Source: Marinobacterium lacunae (GTDB taxonomy: Bacteria; Pseudomonadota; Gammaproteobacteria; Pseudomonadales; Balneatricaceae). Taken from it: 64,000 nt of DNA. The DNA lies in NCBI RefSeq assembly GCF_000705555.1, contig NZ_JMQN01000011.1, positions 124,001-188,000 of the forward strand, given 5' to 3'. Position 1 is the first letter of the stretch. Each line of letters starts with the position of its first letter. Below, piece after piece: positions 31,054 to 39,102 of the stretch. The notes beneath the pieces are model-generated. The model was not told the DNA's origin and searched no databases. It saw only the letters and a program-made list of their open reading frames with translations. The translations under genes were made by a program, and so were the position numbers.

Positions 31054-32283
31054 ATGATAGACAAGATGAAACTCGACGTACTGCTTGCCCGCCAACCGAT
31101 CTTCGATCGCAATCTCACAGTTGTCGGCTACGAGTTACTCTATCGCAGCGCCCCAGACTTCACGCGGGCAGTGCTCTCCTCTGACGATGAATGTCGAGCA
31201 ACCTGCGAGGTCCTGCTGAACACCTACACCAGCGTGTTCGACTCTGGAAGTTACCGACTGCTGCCCGCCTTTATCAATTTTGGCGAACGCCTGCTTCTCG
31301 ACAATCAACTCCCATCCTTGCCACGCGAGCATCTGGTTCTCGAAATCCTGGAAGATGTACCGCCCTCGCCACCCGTCATCGCACGCTTGAAAACACTGCG
31401 AAAAGCCGGCTTCAAGCTCGCGCTTGATGACTTCGTGCTAAAGCCAGGCTATGAACCAATGCTGGAACTGGCCCACATCGTAAAACTGGATGTTCGTCAG
31501 CTCGGGCTGGAGGGGCTGGAACAGCAGGTCGAGAAAATCACCTACTACTCTGCTACATTGCTGGCCGAAAAGGTGGAAACCACCGAGGAGTTCGAAAAGT
31601 GCAGAGACCTCGGTTTTAAGCTGTTCCAAGGATTCTTCCTAAGTCGCCCTCAGCTTGTCTCGGGGCGCCAGCTATCCTCAAACAGGATGATTCTGCTTGA
31701 GCTGCTAGCCGCCTTGAACAACGAGGAGATCTCGGTAACCGAACTGGAAAAGGTGATCAATCAGGATCCTCAGCTCTGCGTAAAAATTTTGCGCCTGCTG
31801 AATTCGGCCCAGTTTGCACTTCGACGCGAAGTATCAAGCATATCTGAAGCGATCACTCTGCTTGGACTTGAGGAACTTCGCCGCTGGACAATTCTGATCA
31901 GCCTCACCGCCCCGCAAGAAACCCAGCCCCCCGAGCTGCCCCGGCAGCTACTGACCCGCGCGGCTATGTGCGAACAATTGGCGATTGCCAGTCAGCGCAT
32001 ACGCCCGGACACCGCTTTCATGGCAGGACTGCTGTCCGGTCTTGATGCCCTTTTTGCCATGCCCCTGGATGCAATCATCGAGCATCTGCCACTAAGCCAG
32101 ACGTTGCGCAGTGCCATTCTGCATCGCGAGGGCGACCTGGGCCTGCTGATCAATGAGAGCGAGGCGTGTCTGGAAGCACGCTGGGATAAGCTCAGCGGCT
32201 CCTTCGACGACAGCACACTGAGTAACGCTGAGCAGGAAGCGCTCAACTGGGTACTTAATGCAACCCGGATGATTCGCGAATAA
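31054..32283 (+). CDS. EAL-HDOD signalling protein (YuxH family)
   Basis: A 409-residue cytoplasmic protein. The N-terminal 200 residues form an EAL-type domain: ARQPIFDRNLTVVGYELLYR in place of the EAL motif, then FINFGERLL, LVLEILED, LALDDF, VKLDV, AEKVET and LFQGFFLSRP. The C-terminal half is an HDOD domain, typified by NQDPQLCVKILRLLNSAQF and ISEAITLLGLEELRRW. The general order of acidic and Lys/Gln positions of EAL phosphodiesterases is kept, but EAL is ELL and DDFG is DDFV. Such proteins are usually degenerate and act as signalling scaffolds. Cyclic-di-GMP turnover is unproven. Two in-frame ATGs (31054, 31066) are both possible starts. Confidence 0.88.
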   Translation: MIDKMKLDVLLARQPIFDRNLTVVGYELLYRSAPDFTRAVLSSDDECRATCEVLLNTYTSVFDSGSYRLLPAFINFGERLLLDNQLPSLPREHLVLEILEDVPPSPPVIARLKTLRKAGFKLALDDFVLKPGYEPMLELAHIVKLDVRQLGLEGLEQQVEKITYYSATLLAEKVETTEEFEKCRDLGFKLFQGFFLSRPQLVSGRQLSSNRMILLELLAALNNEEISVTELEKVINQDPQLCVKILRLLNSAQFALRREVSSISEAITLLGLEELRRWTILISLTAPQETQPPELPRQLLTRAAMCEQLAIASQRIRPDTAFMAGLLSGLDALFAMPLDAIIEHLPLSQTLRSAILHREGDLGLLINESEACLEARWDKLSGSFDDSTLSNAEQEALNWVLNATRMIRE

Positions 32284-32340
32284 AGACCAACCTCAACAGG
32301 CACTTAAGGCTGTTGATGATTAGCTGAAGGCAGATAGGAA

Positions 32341-32693
32341 GGGAGTCTGCCGATAAGCCGGGTTTTGTCGTGGACAATCATTCATCTAGGACCTGCGTCA
32401 CCACAGGCCTCCAGCAACCTACCCGGACCCAGCGCGGGCCACGCCTTAAGGGTCCCTATTTGGTCTTGCTCCGGGTGGGGTTTTCCATCGCCGTGGAGTG
32501 TTACCACCCACGCGGTGCGCTCTTACCGCACCATTTCAACCTTACCGGCAATCCGAAGACTGCTTAGGCGGTATACTTTCTGTTGCACTTTCCGTCGGCT
32601 CACGCCGCCCAGACGTTATCTGGCACCCTGCCCTGCAGAGCCCGGACTTTCCTCCCCTGCGCGAACGCAGCAGCGATTGTCTGGCAGACTCCC
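32341..32693 (-). ncRNA. rnpB: RNase P RNA, bacterial type A
   Basis: Catalytic RNA of RNase P, which matures tRNA 5' ends. On the minus strand the 5' end GGGAGTCTGCC pairs perfectly with the 3' GGCAGACTCCC (helix P1). Between them are the hallmark GAGGAAAGTCCGGGC and GGCAGGGTGCCAG, then the conserved 3' block ending CCACGACAAAACCCGGCTTATCGG. The length of about 353 nt fits type A RNA. Ends are set by P1 and could be a few nt off. A promoter is visible just upstream. Confidence 0.97.
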
Positions 32694-32700
32694 GGCGCGC

Positions 32701-32728
32701 AGTATAACGGCTGCGCGCCCCATAGCAA
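32701..32728 (-). promoter_or_regulatory. promoter of rnpB
   Basis: On the minus strand TTGCTA (32728-32723), a 16-nt spacer and TATACT (32706-32701), placing the start about 7-8 nt later at the P1 5' strand. Confidence 0.75.
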
Positions 32729-32751
32729 GCAATTACGAGCAATCGCCAGAC

Positions 32752-33588
32752 TTACGCCTGCTCAATCAACACCTGATAGAGCTTGCTCTTTTTGACGCCC
32801 GTAATTTTTTCAGCGACGGCCGCCGCCTTTTTGGGAGGCAACTCTTCATTCAACAGACGCACGATACGCAAGGCCTCTGGATCCAGATCAACTGGACCCT
32901 GTGACTGCGCACCATGCACCAATACAACAAACTCGCCTTTTTGCTGGTTGGCATCCGCCCCCATCCAATCGATCAACTCAGCGAGCGTCCCCCCGCGCAC
33001 GGTTTCGAACGTTTTCGTCAGCTCTCTCGCCACCACAGCGTATCGTTCTGCACCGAAAACGCTGCTCATGTCATCAAGGCTCGACGCAATACGGTGCGTG
33101 GACTCATAGAACACCAAAGTGGGCGTTTCATTACGCAACGCCTCAAGCCTCTGACGCCTGGCACCACTTTTTGAAGGTAAAAAACCCTCGAAAAGAAAAC
33201 GGTCCGACGGCAGCCCTGAAACGCTGAGCGCGGCGATAAAGGCACAGCACCCCGGCACCGGAGACACCTTAAAACCGGCTTCACGCACAGCCCGCACCAG
33301 AAAGAATCCCGGATCAGATATCAACGGCGTACCCGCATCGGACACCAGGACAACCTGATCCCCTTCCTGCAGATGGCGAATGACCAGATCGGCACGCTGA
33401 CGCTCGTTATGATCATGCACTGAAATCATCGCGGCTTTAATGTTAAAGTGCGCGAGCAGGCGACCTGTGTGACGTGTATCCTCCGCCGCGATAAGATCCG
33501 CGCCGGCCAACACTTCCTGAGCTCTTGGCGACAAATCACCAAGGTTACCTATGGGCGTCGCCACAATATAAAGAACGGGTTCCGACAT
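32752..33588 (-). CDS. rsmI: 16S rRNA (cytidine-1402-2'-O)-methyltransferase RsmI
   Basis: SAM-dependent enzyme that 2'-O-methylates C1402, the same nucleotide RsmH N4-methylates. I choose the ATG at 33588 (MSEPVLYIVATPIGNLGDLS), giving 278 residues, near the 286 of E. coli. The frame continues to 33702, but that would cross into the divergent lpoA. Motifs are ATPIGNLGD, AEDTRHTGRLL, SDAGTPLISDPGF, PGCCAFIAALSVSGLP and EGFLP. The helical C-terminal extension is present. Confidence 0.95.
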   Translation of the reverse strand: MSEPVLYIVATPIGNLGDLSPRAQEVLAGADLIAAEDTRHTGRLLAHFNIKAAMISVHDHNERQRADLVIRHLQEGDQVVLVSDAGTPLISDPGFFLVRAVREAGFKVSPVPGCCAFIAALSVSGLPSDRFLFEGFLPSKSGARRQRLEALRNETPTLVFYESTHRIASSLDDMSSVFGAERYAVVARELTKTFETVRGGTLAELIDWMGADANQQKGEFVVLVHGAQSQGPVDLDPEALRIVRLLNEELPPKKAAAVAEKITGVKKSKLYQVLIEQA

Positions 33589-33622
33589 CTTTTTCCATCC
33601 ATACATCCGGGTGTCCGAGTAT

Positions 33623-35479
33623 ATGATGAATAGAACAAGACTGCCTCTGTGCATCCTGCTTATATCGATTTTGGGGGGCTGCGCAGCGCCAACCACCACC
33701 ACTCAGGCTCCCCAGCAACGCGGTGGCCAAATTGATCAGCTTCTGGCAGCCGCGAACAACGCTCCCACTATTCAGGCGGCCGAGCTGAAATACCAGGCGG
33801 CACAACTGATGTTCAAGCAGGGCAACGAAGCGCAGGCCCGCGCACTGCTCGACCAGATTGATACCCGGTCTCTGCCGCCAGCCCTGGCTTTTGACATTGC
33901 CCGCATGAGAGCCACGCAGGCACTGGGCGTGCAAGAAAGCTCCCGCGCTCTGGGCTATCTGGATCGCGCGATTTTGCCTCCCTCGCTTCCTGCCCCCCAG
34001 CAAGCGGAACTGGGTGAGCTAAGGGCTCAAGCCTATGTACAGCAGATGCAACCCATTGCGGCGGCGCGAGAACTGATCGCGGCGGCCCAGCTTCAGACCG
34101 CCCCGGATGTACGCCAAGAGATCCATAATCAGATCTGGCAGATCCTCAAGCAAAGTTCAGATGACGAGATCAGCGATGCGGTCCGGACACCCGGTAACAA
34201 CTATTACGAACAGGGTTGGTTCGAGCTAGCCCAACAGGTTCGCAGCGGCGTAGACATGACCGTCGGCGGCAGTGCTCTGGCGCAATGGAAGACGCTCTGG
34301 GAGTCGCATCCGGCGTACTCCCAGCCTCCGCAGGGCCTAGCTGGACACACCCTTGCCCCTCTCGATGTGCGTCGGATCGGTTTACTGTTGCCGCTCAGCG
34401 GCAATCTGGCAGAACCTGCACGCGCTATTAGCGAGGGATTTTTTGCAGCCGTCATGGCCGGCGGCGCCCACAACCAGCATCCGGACATCATTTCCATCGA
34501 CAGCACCGTTATCACCACACCGGGACAGCTGGCCACCGTGATAGCAAATCAGCAACTGGATCTGGTCGTTGGCCCCTTGTCACGCGACTACGTGGCCCAA
34601 CTGAGTCAGAGCCCAGCCATGCCGGCGCCAATACTCGCACTGAACCAGGCCAATACGACCTCTCCCGGCATCTATCACCTCGATCTTGCATCTGAACAGG
34701 AGGCAACCCTCGTTGCCCAGCGAGCCTGGCAAGACGGACACCATCGTGTTGCCATCATCGTGCCGCAGGCCGAGTGGGGGGAGAGGCTGGCGGACACCTT
34801 CCGCCAAACTTTCAATGCACTTGGCGGCACCGTTGCCACCCAACTGAACTACCAGCCTAACGAAGAGCTGTCCGGACAGATCGGTGGCATGCTGCTGACA
34901 AACCGCAGCCAAGCCCGCGCCAAAGAGGTACGACGGATCATCGGACAGCGTCTGGAGTTCGAAGAACACCCAAGGGACGACATCGATGCCATCCTGATGA
35001 CCGCCCTGCCGCAGGAAGCCCGTCAAATAAAACCCATGCTGGCATTCCACTTCGCTGGCAACCTGCCCGTCTACGCGACCTCTCACCTGTACGAAGGCAC
35101 ACCCGACCCGGTCAGGGATGTAGACCTTAACGGCATCCATTTTATCGATCTGCCATGGACACTTAACCCGGCAAGCCCTGCCCATGTCGCGTTGCGCGCT
35201 TCGCGCAATGACGTCGACGGCAGGTTCGGCCGCCTGTACGCGCTTGGCATTGACGCCTACAACCTCTATCCGTTTCTCCCGGGCCTCAGTAGTAACTCGC
35301 AGGCCTACATTGACGGTGAGACCGGGCGCCTGATGCTCTCGTCACAACAGCGCGTTATTCGTGAGTTACCCTGGGCTGTCTTTGACAATGGCGTGCCACA
35401 GCTTTTGCCTGACGCCGAAAACCAAACGCCCGCCCTACTCCCGGAAACAGCCGATCCCGGAGTACAACCAACCCCTTAA
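33623..35479 (+). CDS. lpoA: outer-membrane lipoprotein activator of PBP1a, LpoA (LppC/YraM)
   Basis: Outer-membrane lipoprotein that reaches through the periplasm to stimulate the peptidoglycan synthase PBP1a. About 618 residues; the signal peptide ends in lipobox ILGGC. An N-terminal TPR-like helical domain (about 30-260) is followed by a periplasmic-binding-protein-like domain beginning RRIGLLLPLSGNLAEPARAISEGF. Start is uncertain by a few codons (GTG 33611, ATG 33623 or 33626), with no strong ribosome-binding site. It is divergent from rsmI with only about 34 nt between starts, and followed by yraN-diaA-dolP as in E. coli. Confidence 0.92.
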   Translation: MMNRTRLPLCILLISILGGCAAPTTTTQAPQQRGGQIDQLLAAANNAPTIQAAELKYQAAQLMFKQGNEAQARALLDQIDTRSLPPALAFDIARMRATQALGVQESSRALGYLDRAILPPSLPAPQQAELGELRAQAYVQQMQPIAAARELIAAAQLQTAPDVRQEIHNQIWQILKQSSDDEISDAVRTPGNNYYEQGWFELAQQVRSGVDMTVGGSALAQWKTLWESHPAYSQPPQGLAGHTLAPLDVRRIGLLLPLSGNLAEPARAISEGFFAAVMAGGAHNQHPDIISIDSTVITTPGQLATVIANQQLDLVVGPLSRDYVAQLSQSPAMPAPILALNQANTTSPGIYHLDLASEQEATLVAQRAWQDGHHRVAIIVPQAEWGERLADTFRQTFNALGGTVATQLNYQPNEELSGQIGGMLLTNRSQARAKEVRRIIGQRLEFEEHPRDDIDAILMTALPQEARQIKPMLAFHFAGNLPVYATSHLYEGTPDPVRDVDLNGIHFIDLPWTLNPASPAHVALRASRNDVDGRFGRLYALGIDAYNLYPFLPGLSSNSQAYIDGETGRLMLSSQQRVIRELPWAVFDNGVPQLLPDAENQTPALLPETADPGVQPTP

Positions 35480-35489
35480 GGAGCACGCG

Positions 35490-35849
35490 ATGGATCGCAA
35501 ACAATCCGGCAAGGATGCCGAAAAAGCGGCAGAGCGCTTTCTCAATCAACAAGGCCTCAGAACAATACTCAGGAACGCTTACTGCCGAATGGGCGAGATC
35601 GATATCGTCATGCAGGATCAAGACACTATCGTTTTTGTCGAGGTACGAAAGCGTAAAAACAGCCGCTACGGCGGAGCAGCGCAGTCGGTGGACTATCGCA
35701 AGCAACGCAAACTGATACAGGCCGCACGCTACCTTATGATTAGGCACCCACAGTGGGACAACCAGCCATGCCGTTTCGATGTCATCGCCTTTGACGATGA
35801 ACCGGGCGGCAAACCGCCAGCCTGGTTCAGAGATGCTTTTCGCCCTTGA
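35490..35849 (+). CDS. yraN: YraN family endonuclease-like protein (UPF0102)
   Basis: A 119-residue protein of the PD-(D/E)XK-like UPF0102 family. I choose the ATG at 35490, with AAGGAG 8 nt upstream; the open frame extends back to 35361 inside lpoA. Motifs are GKDAEKAAERFL, ILRNAYCRMGEIDIV and VFVEVRKR, with the putative catalytic Glu/Asp and the E-x-R/K pair. A Holliday-junction-resolvase-like fold is assumed from the family; the cellular role is not established. It lies 10 nt after lpoA. Confidence 0.92.
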   Translation: MDRKQSGKDAEKAAERFLNQQGLRTILRNAYCRMGEIDIVMQDQDTIVFVEVRKRKNSRYGGAAQSVDYRKQRKLIQAARYLMIRHPQWDNQPCRFDVIAFDDEPGGKPPAWFRDAFRP

Positions 35850-35958
35850 GTAATGCAGCGCGTCTTGCCGACAAATCATTTTGAAGCGGACTCGGCTGAG
35901 TCACACTCAATATGGTATAAAGGCCCCTTTCGTCCAAGACCACCGGATATATCAATTA

Positions 35959-36546
35959 ATGGAACTTGAAGACCGAATTGTCAGCCAGTTTCACAACTCG
36001 ATGGAGATCAACGCTCAGACCATCGAGCACTACACGCCGCTGATCGCTGAGGCCGGTGAACTACTGCTGCATTGCCTGGTCAATGAAAGCAAGATCCTGT
36101 GCGTAGGCAACGGCGGTGCCGGCGCCCTGTCACAGCATTTTACAGCGCTACTGCTGAGCCGGTTCAGGCATGAACGTCCTGGCCTGCCTGCGCTTGCCCT
36201 GAATGCCGACAGCGCAGCCATGAGCGCCATCACCGAGGACAGCAGTTTTGCCGAAGTGTATGCCAAGCAGATTCGCGCACTGGGCCAACCGGGCGACATC
36301 CTGCTGGCCATCTCACCAGATGGCCGGGGCACGAGTCTGGTTCAGGCGATACAGGCTGCCCACGACCGCGAGATGCAAGTGATCGCGCTCACCGGAGGCG
36401 ATGGCGGCAACATGACAGCCCTACTGGCCCGTGATGAGATCGAAATCTGCGTACCTAGCGACGATGAAGCATTGGTGTACGACGCCCAGCTGCTGGTACT
36501 GCATTGCCTGTGCGACTTGATCGACTACCAACTGTTTGGAGCCTGA
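35959..36546 (+). CDS. diaA: SIS-domain DnaA initiator-associating protein DiaA
   Basis: A 195-residue phosphosugar-isomerase-fold protein. E. coli DiaA (196 aa) binds DnaA and promotes ordered assembly at oriC. The SIS motif GNGGAGALSQHF and SPDGRGTSLVQAI are visible. Related GmhA isomerases share the fold; the position between yraN and the BON lipoprotein favours DiaA. The preferred ATG at 35959 gives the standard length; the frame is open to 35881. Confidence 0.87.
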   Translation: MELEDRIVSQFHNSMEINAQTIEHYTPLIAEAGELLLHCLVNESKILCVGNGGAGALSQHFTALLLSRFRHERPGLPALALNADSAAMSAITEDSSFAEVYAKQIRALGQPGDILLAISPDGRGTSLVQAIQAAHDREMQVIALTGGDGGNMTALLARDEIEICVPSDDEALVYDAQLLVLHCLCDLIDYQLFGA

Positions 36547-36548
36547 AC

Positions 36549-37124
36549 GTGAAAAAAATAGCCCTACCCGCTGCACTGGTACTCTCCGCCAGCCTGCTGA
36601 ATGGTTGTGCAAGTCTGGTCAGCGCTACACGAGAAGAACCTATCCAGGAAGACCGCGGCAGCCGTACGTTTGGCAACTATGTCGAAGATGAGATGATCGA
36701 GACCAAGGTTTTGGTCAACATCAGCAAAGGCTCAACGGCACTGGCACAATCCCACGTCAACGTCACCAGCTTCAATGGCCAGGTTCTACTGACCGGACAA
36801 GTTCCCAACGACAGCATCCGACAGGAAGCGGAACGGATAACCAGCGCCACCCGCGAAGTCCGCAAGATACATAACGAGCTTGAAGTCGCAGGCCCGACAT
36901 CAACCATTGTGCGGACCAACGACGTCTATCTAACCAGCCGCGTAAAACTTCAGCTTCTGGCCGACAAGAACGTATCAGGCAGCCGTATCAAGGTTGTCAC
37001 CGAAAATGGCGTGGTATACATGATGGGATTGGTAAAACGCAGTGAAGCCGAAACCGCGGTTGCGATCGTGCGCAGCGTAGCCGGCGTGCGCAAGATCGTT
37101 AAAGTATTCGAGTATATCGACTGA
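36549..37124 (+). CDS. dolP: dual-BON-domain division/outer-membrane lipoprotein DolP (YraP)
   Basis: A 191-residue lipoprotein, the same length as E. coli DolP. I choose the GTG at 36549: it starts 2 nt after the diaA stop and has GGAG 7 nt upstream. The signal peptide ends in lipobox LLNGC. Two BON domains follow (about 45-115 and 123-190), with typical VNVTSFNGQVLLTGQV and IKVVTENGVVYMMGLV segments. In E. coli DolP binds anionic phospholipid at division sites and supports outer-membrane integrity. Confidence 0.93.
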   Translation: MKKIALPAALVLSASLLNGCASLVSATREEPIQEDRGSRTFGNYVEDEMIETKVLVNISKGSTALAQSHVNVTSFNGQVLLTGQVPNDSIRQEAERITSATREVRKIHNELEVAGPTSTIVRTNDVYLTSRVKLQLLADKNVSGSRIKVVTENGVVYMMGLVKRSEAETAVAIVRSVAGVRKIVKVFEYID

Positions 37125-37125
37125 G

Positions 37126-37536
37126 CTATTTCACAACTCGAAGTGAGGGACGCCCGCCCGTCGGACTTGGCTCTGGCGGTTCGGGTGGCTCAGTGTTATC
37201 CACCAGCAACAGATCCGCCCCCGGCTCCATCCCAAACCCCATACCCATACCATTTTCACGTGCGTAGATAGCCAGCACTGCTGCAATTGGCACGAACACG
37301 TTCATCGGAACCCCACCGAAGCGCGCGTTGAAGCTCACTCCCGAGTCGTCTATCAGCAGGTCACGTACAGCCCCCATGGCAATATTCAGGGTAATCTGGC
37401 CATCCTGAACATACTCTTGCGGAACACTCACCCCTTTTACGCCGGCATCAACGACAATATGCGGGGTAAAATTGTTGTCGCTCACCCACTGGTAAAGGGC
37501 GCGCAACAGATAGGGGCGACTGGGCGTTACAGACAT
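37126..37536 (-). CDS. sspB: ClpXP protease specificity-enhancing factor SspB
   Basis: Adaptor that delivers ssrA-tagged proteins to ClpXP. It has 136 residues from the ATG at 37536, with AGGAGG 8 nt upstream. The N-terminal peptide-binding domain starts with RPYLLRALYQWVSDN and contains FNARFGG. A flexible linker leads to the C-terminal ClpX-docking (XB) peptide RPSLRVVK. It follows sspA with a terminator-like hairpin between them, and converges on dolP, missing it by one nucleotide. Confidence 0.96.
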   Translation of the reverse strand: MSVTPSRPYLLRALYQWVSDNNFTPHIVVDAGVKGVSVPQEYVQDGQITLNIAMGAVRDLLIDDSGVSFNARFGGVPMNVFVPIAAVLAIYARENGMGMGFGMEPGADLLLVDNTEPPEPPEPSPTGGRPSLRVVK

Positions 37537-37553
37537 AACCAAAACCTCCTAAT

Positions 37554-37585
37554 AAAAAAGGGACGAAGCTGACGCTTCATCCCTT
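37554..37585 (-). terminator. intercistronic terminator between sspA and sspB
   Basis: On the minus strand a 12-bp stem (37585-37574 with 37569-37558, one wobble), loop GTCA, followed by TTTTTT. It ends sspA transcripts and would reduce sspB expression unless read through. Confidence 0.8.
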
Positions 37586-37607
37586 GAGCACTCTGACCGC
37601 CAAGCGA

Positions 37608-38240
37608 TCAGTCGCGCATCTCTCGTTCCGCTTCGGAAAGGCTTTCCTGGAAAGACTCCCGCTCGAACAAGCGCTTCATGTAACCGACCAGCGGCTTACA
37701 TTGCGCTTCCGGCAACTCGATACCCATTACCGGCAAACGCCACAGCAACGGTGCGATGCAGCAGTCCACCAAGCTGAACTCTTCGCTCATGAAGAACGGC
37801 TTCTCGGTAAAGATTGGAGACACCGCCACCAGACTGTCACGCAGGTCTTTACGCGCGCTTTCGATCTGCTCGGCAGACGCCTTGCCACCGAGAATCACAT
37901 CAGCCTGAGCACACCAGTCGCGTTGGATACGATGCATGAACAATCGACTTTCTGCGCGTGCAACGGGGTATACCGGAAGCAGAGGCGGATGCGGGAATCG
38001 CTCGTCAAGGTACTCCATCATCACATTCGGTTCATACAGTACGAGCTCACGATCCAGCAGGGTCGGCAAACTGTTGTAAGGATTAAGCGCCGCCACATCC
38101 TCCGGCAGTTCGCTCTCCTTGCAGTCAACAATATCGACTGCCACACCTTTCTCCGCCAACACGATACGAACACGATGGCTGTAATGGTCATCACCATTCG
38201 AATAAAAGGTCATGGAAGAACGTTTAGCCACAACTCCCAT
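37608..38240 (-). CDS. sspA: stringent starvation protein A
   Basis: A 210-residue glutathione-transferase-fold protein that binds RNA polymerase and remodels transcription in stationary phase and starvation. N-terminal thioredoxin-like part: [26 protein letters not shown]; then [32 protein letters not shown], near-invariant in SspA. The catalytic residues of true GSTs are missing. It lies between petC and sspB, as in pseudomonads. Confidence 0.95.
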   Translation of the reverse strand: MGVVAKRSSMTFYSNGDDHYSHRVRIVLAEKGVAVDIVDCKESELPEDVAALNPYNSLPTLLDRELVLYEPNVMMEYLDERFPHPPLLPVYPVARAESRLFMHRIQRDWCAQADVILGGKASAEQIESARKDLRDSLVAVSPIFTEKPFFMSEEFSLVDCCIAPLLWRLPVMGIELPEAQCKPLVGYMKRLFERESFQESLSEAEREMRD

Positions 38241-38273
38241 TTACAAATCCCCATAAAAAGTCAGATGCAGAAA

Positions 38274-38307
38274 CAAAAAATCTACGCGGCCCTTACGAAC
38301 CGCGTAG
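38274..38307 (-). terminator. intrinsic terminator of the petABC operon
   Basis: On the minus strand an 8-bp perfect stem CTACGCGG / CCGCGTAG with a 10-nt loop is followed by ATTTTTTG, 28 nt after the petC stop. Confidence 0.8.
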
Positions 38308-38334
38308 TTTTAGCATTCACACACACCTGAGTGG

Positions 38335-39102
38335 TTAGTGAATGTCTTTCCAGTACTCTTTCTTCAGCGCGAAGGCGAAGACGAAGAGAATCACCAGGAA
38401 GATCAGAACATAGGTACCAATCTTACCAGAGACCATCTTCGAGGGCTCTGCCATGTACGCCATGAAGTTAACCAGATCGTAAACGTACTGATCAAATTCC
38501 TCTTCGCTCATCGAACCACTCTTCGGTTCGACGGACATGCAACCACCCATCTCCTGACCAGTCAGAGGATCGATTTTGCCATGCTCGCTATGCATCTCCT
38601 CCGGTGTACAGTGATTTACCACTACACCCTGCAAATCTTCAAGCACGTTGGGCATGCCGACGTCCGGGAACACCACGTTATTCACACCCCAAGGACGCGC
38701 TTCATCCTTGTAGAAGCTACGCAGGTAGGTGTAAACCCAGTCCGGTCCACGCAGGCGTGATTCAAGCGTCAAGTCAGGCGGCGGGTTACCAAACCATACC
38801 TTGGAACTCTCCGCTGGCATGGCATTGGTCATGTGCTCACCGATCTTCTTGTTCTGATCGAAGATCAAGTACTGTTCAACCAGCTCGTTCGGAATACCAA
38901 GATCATTGGCAGCACGCTCGAAGCGCTGATACTGCGCGGTATGGCACCCCATGCAGCGGTTGACGAAAGCCGCCATACCACGCTGCAGCGATGCCGTGTT
39001 TTCCAGATCGACCTGCATCGAATCAAGCGGTACAGAGCTGCCCGCTGCACCGGCAGTCAACGGCGCCAGCGCCATCATCAAAGCGACAAGATACTTTTTC
39101 AT
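38335..39102 (-). CDS. petC: cytochrome c1 of the bc1 complex
   Basis: Electron carrier from the Rieske protein to soluble cytochromes. It has 255 residues: a cleaved signal peptide (AAG/A near 20), a covalent haem site C50-MGC-H54, the axial Met in VGMPNVL, RPWGVNN, and a C-terminal membrane anchor (about 230-248) with a basic cytoplasmic tail. Its start overlaps the petB stop by one base. It is the last gene of the petABC operon. Confidence 0.96.
   Translation of the reverse strand: MKKYLVALMMALAPLTAGAAGSSVPLDSMQVDLENTASLQRGMAAFVNRCMGCHTAQYQRFERAANDLGIPNELVEQYLIFDQNKKIGEHMTNAMPAESSKVWFGNPPPDLTLESRLRGPDWVYTYLRSFYKDEARPWGVNNVVFPDVGMPNVLEDLQGVVVNHCTPEEMHSEHGKIDPLTGQEMGGCMSVEPKSGSMSEEEFDQYVYDLVNFMAYMAEPSKMVSGKIGTYVLIFLVILFVFAFALKKEYWKDIH

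Noticed and set aside
32293-32317. CAACAG...CTGTTG hairpin downstream of rnpB as its terminator
   Set aside because: The loop is long and the following sequence is poor in T, so I could not support termination.
32365-32904. Plus-strand frame of 179 residues across the RNase P RNA
   Set aside because: It lies over the conserved rnpB sequence and runs into rsmI; no protein family resemblance.
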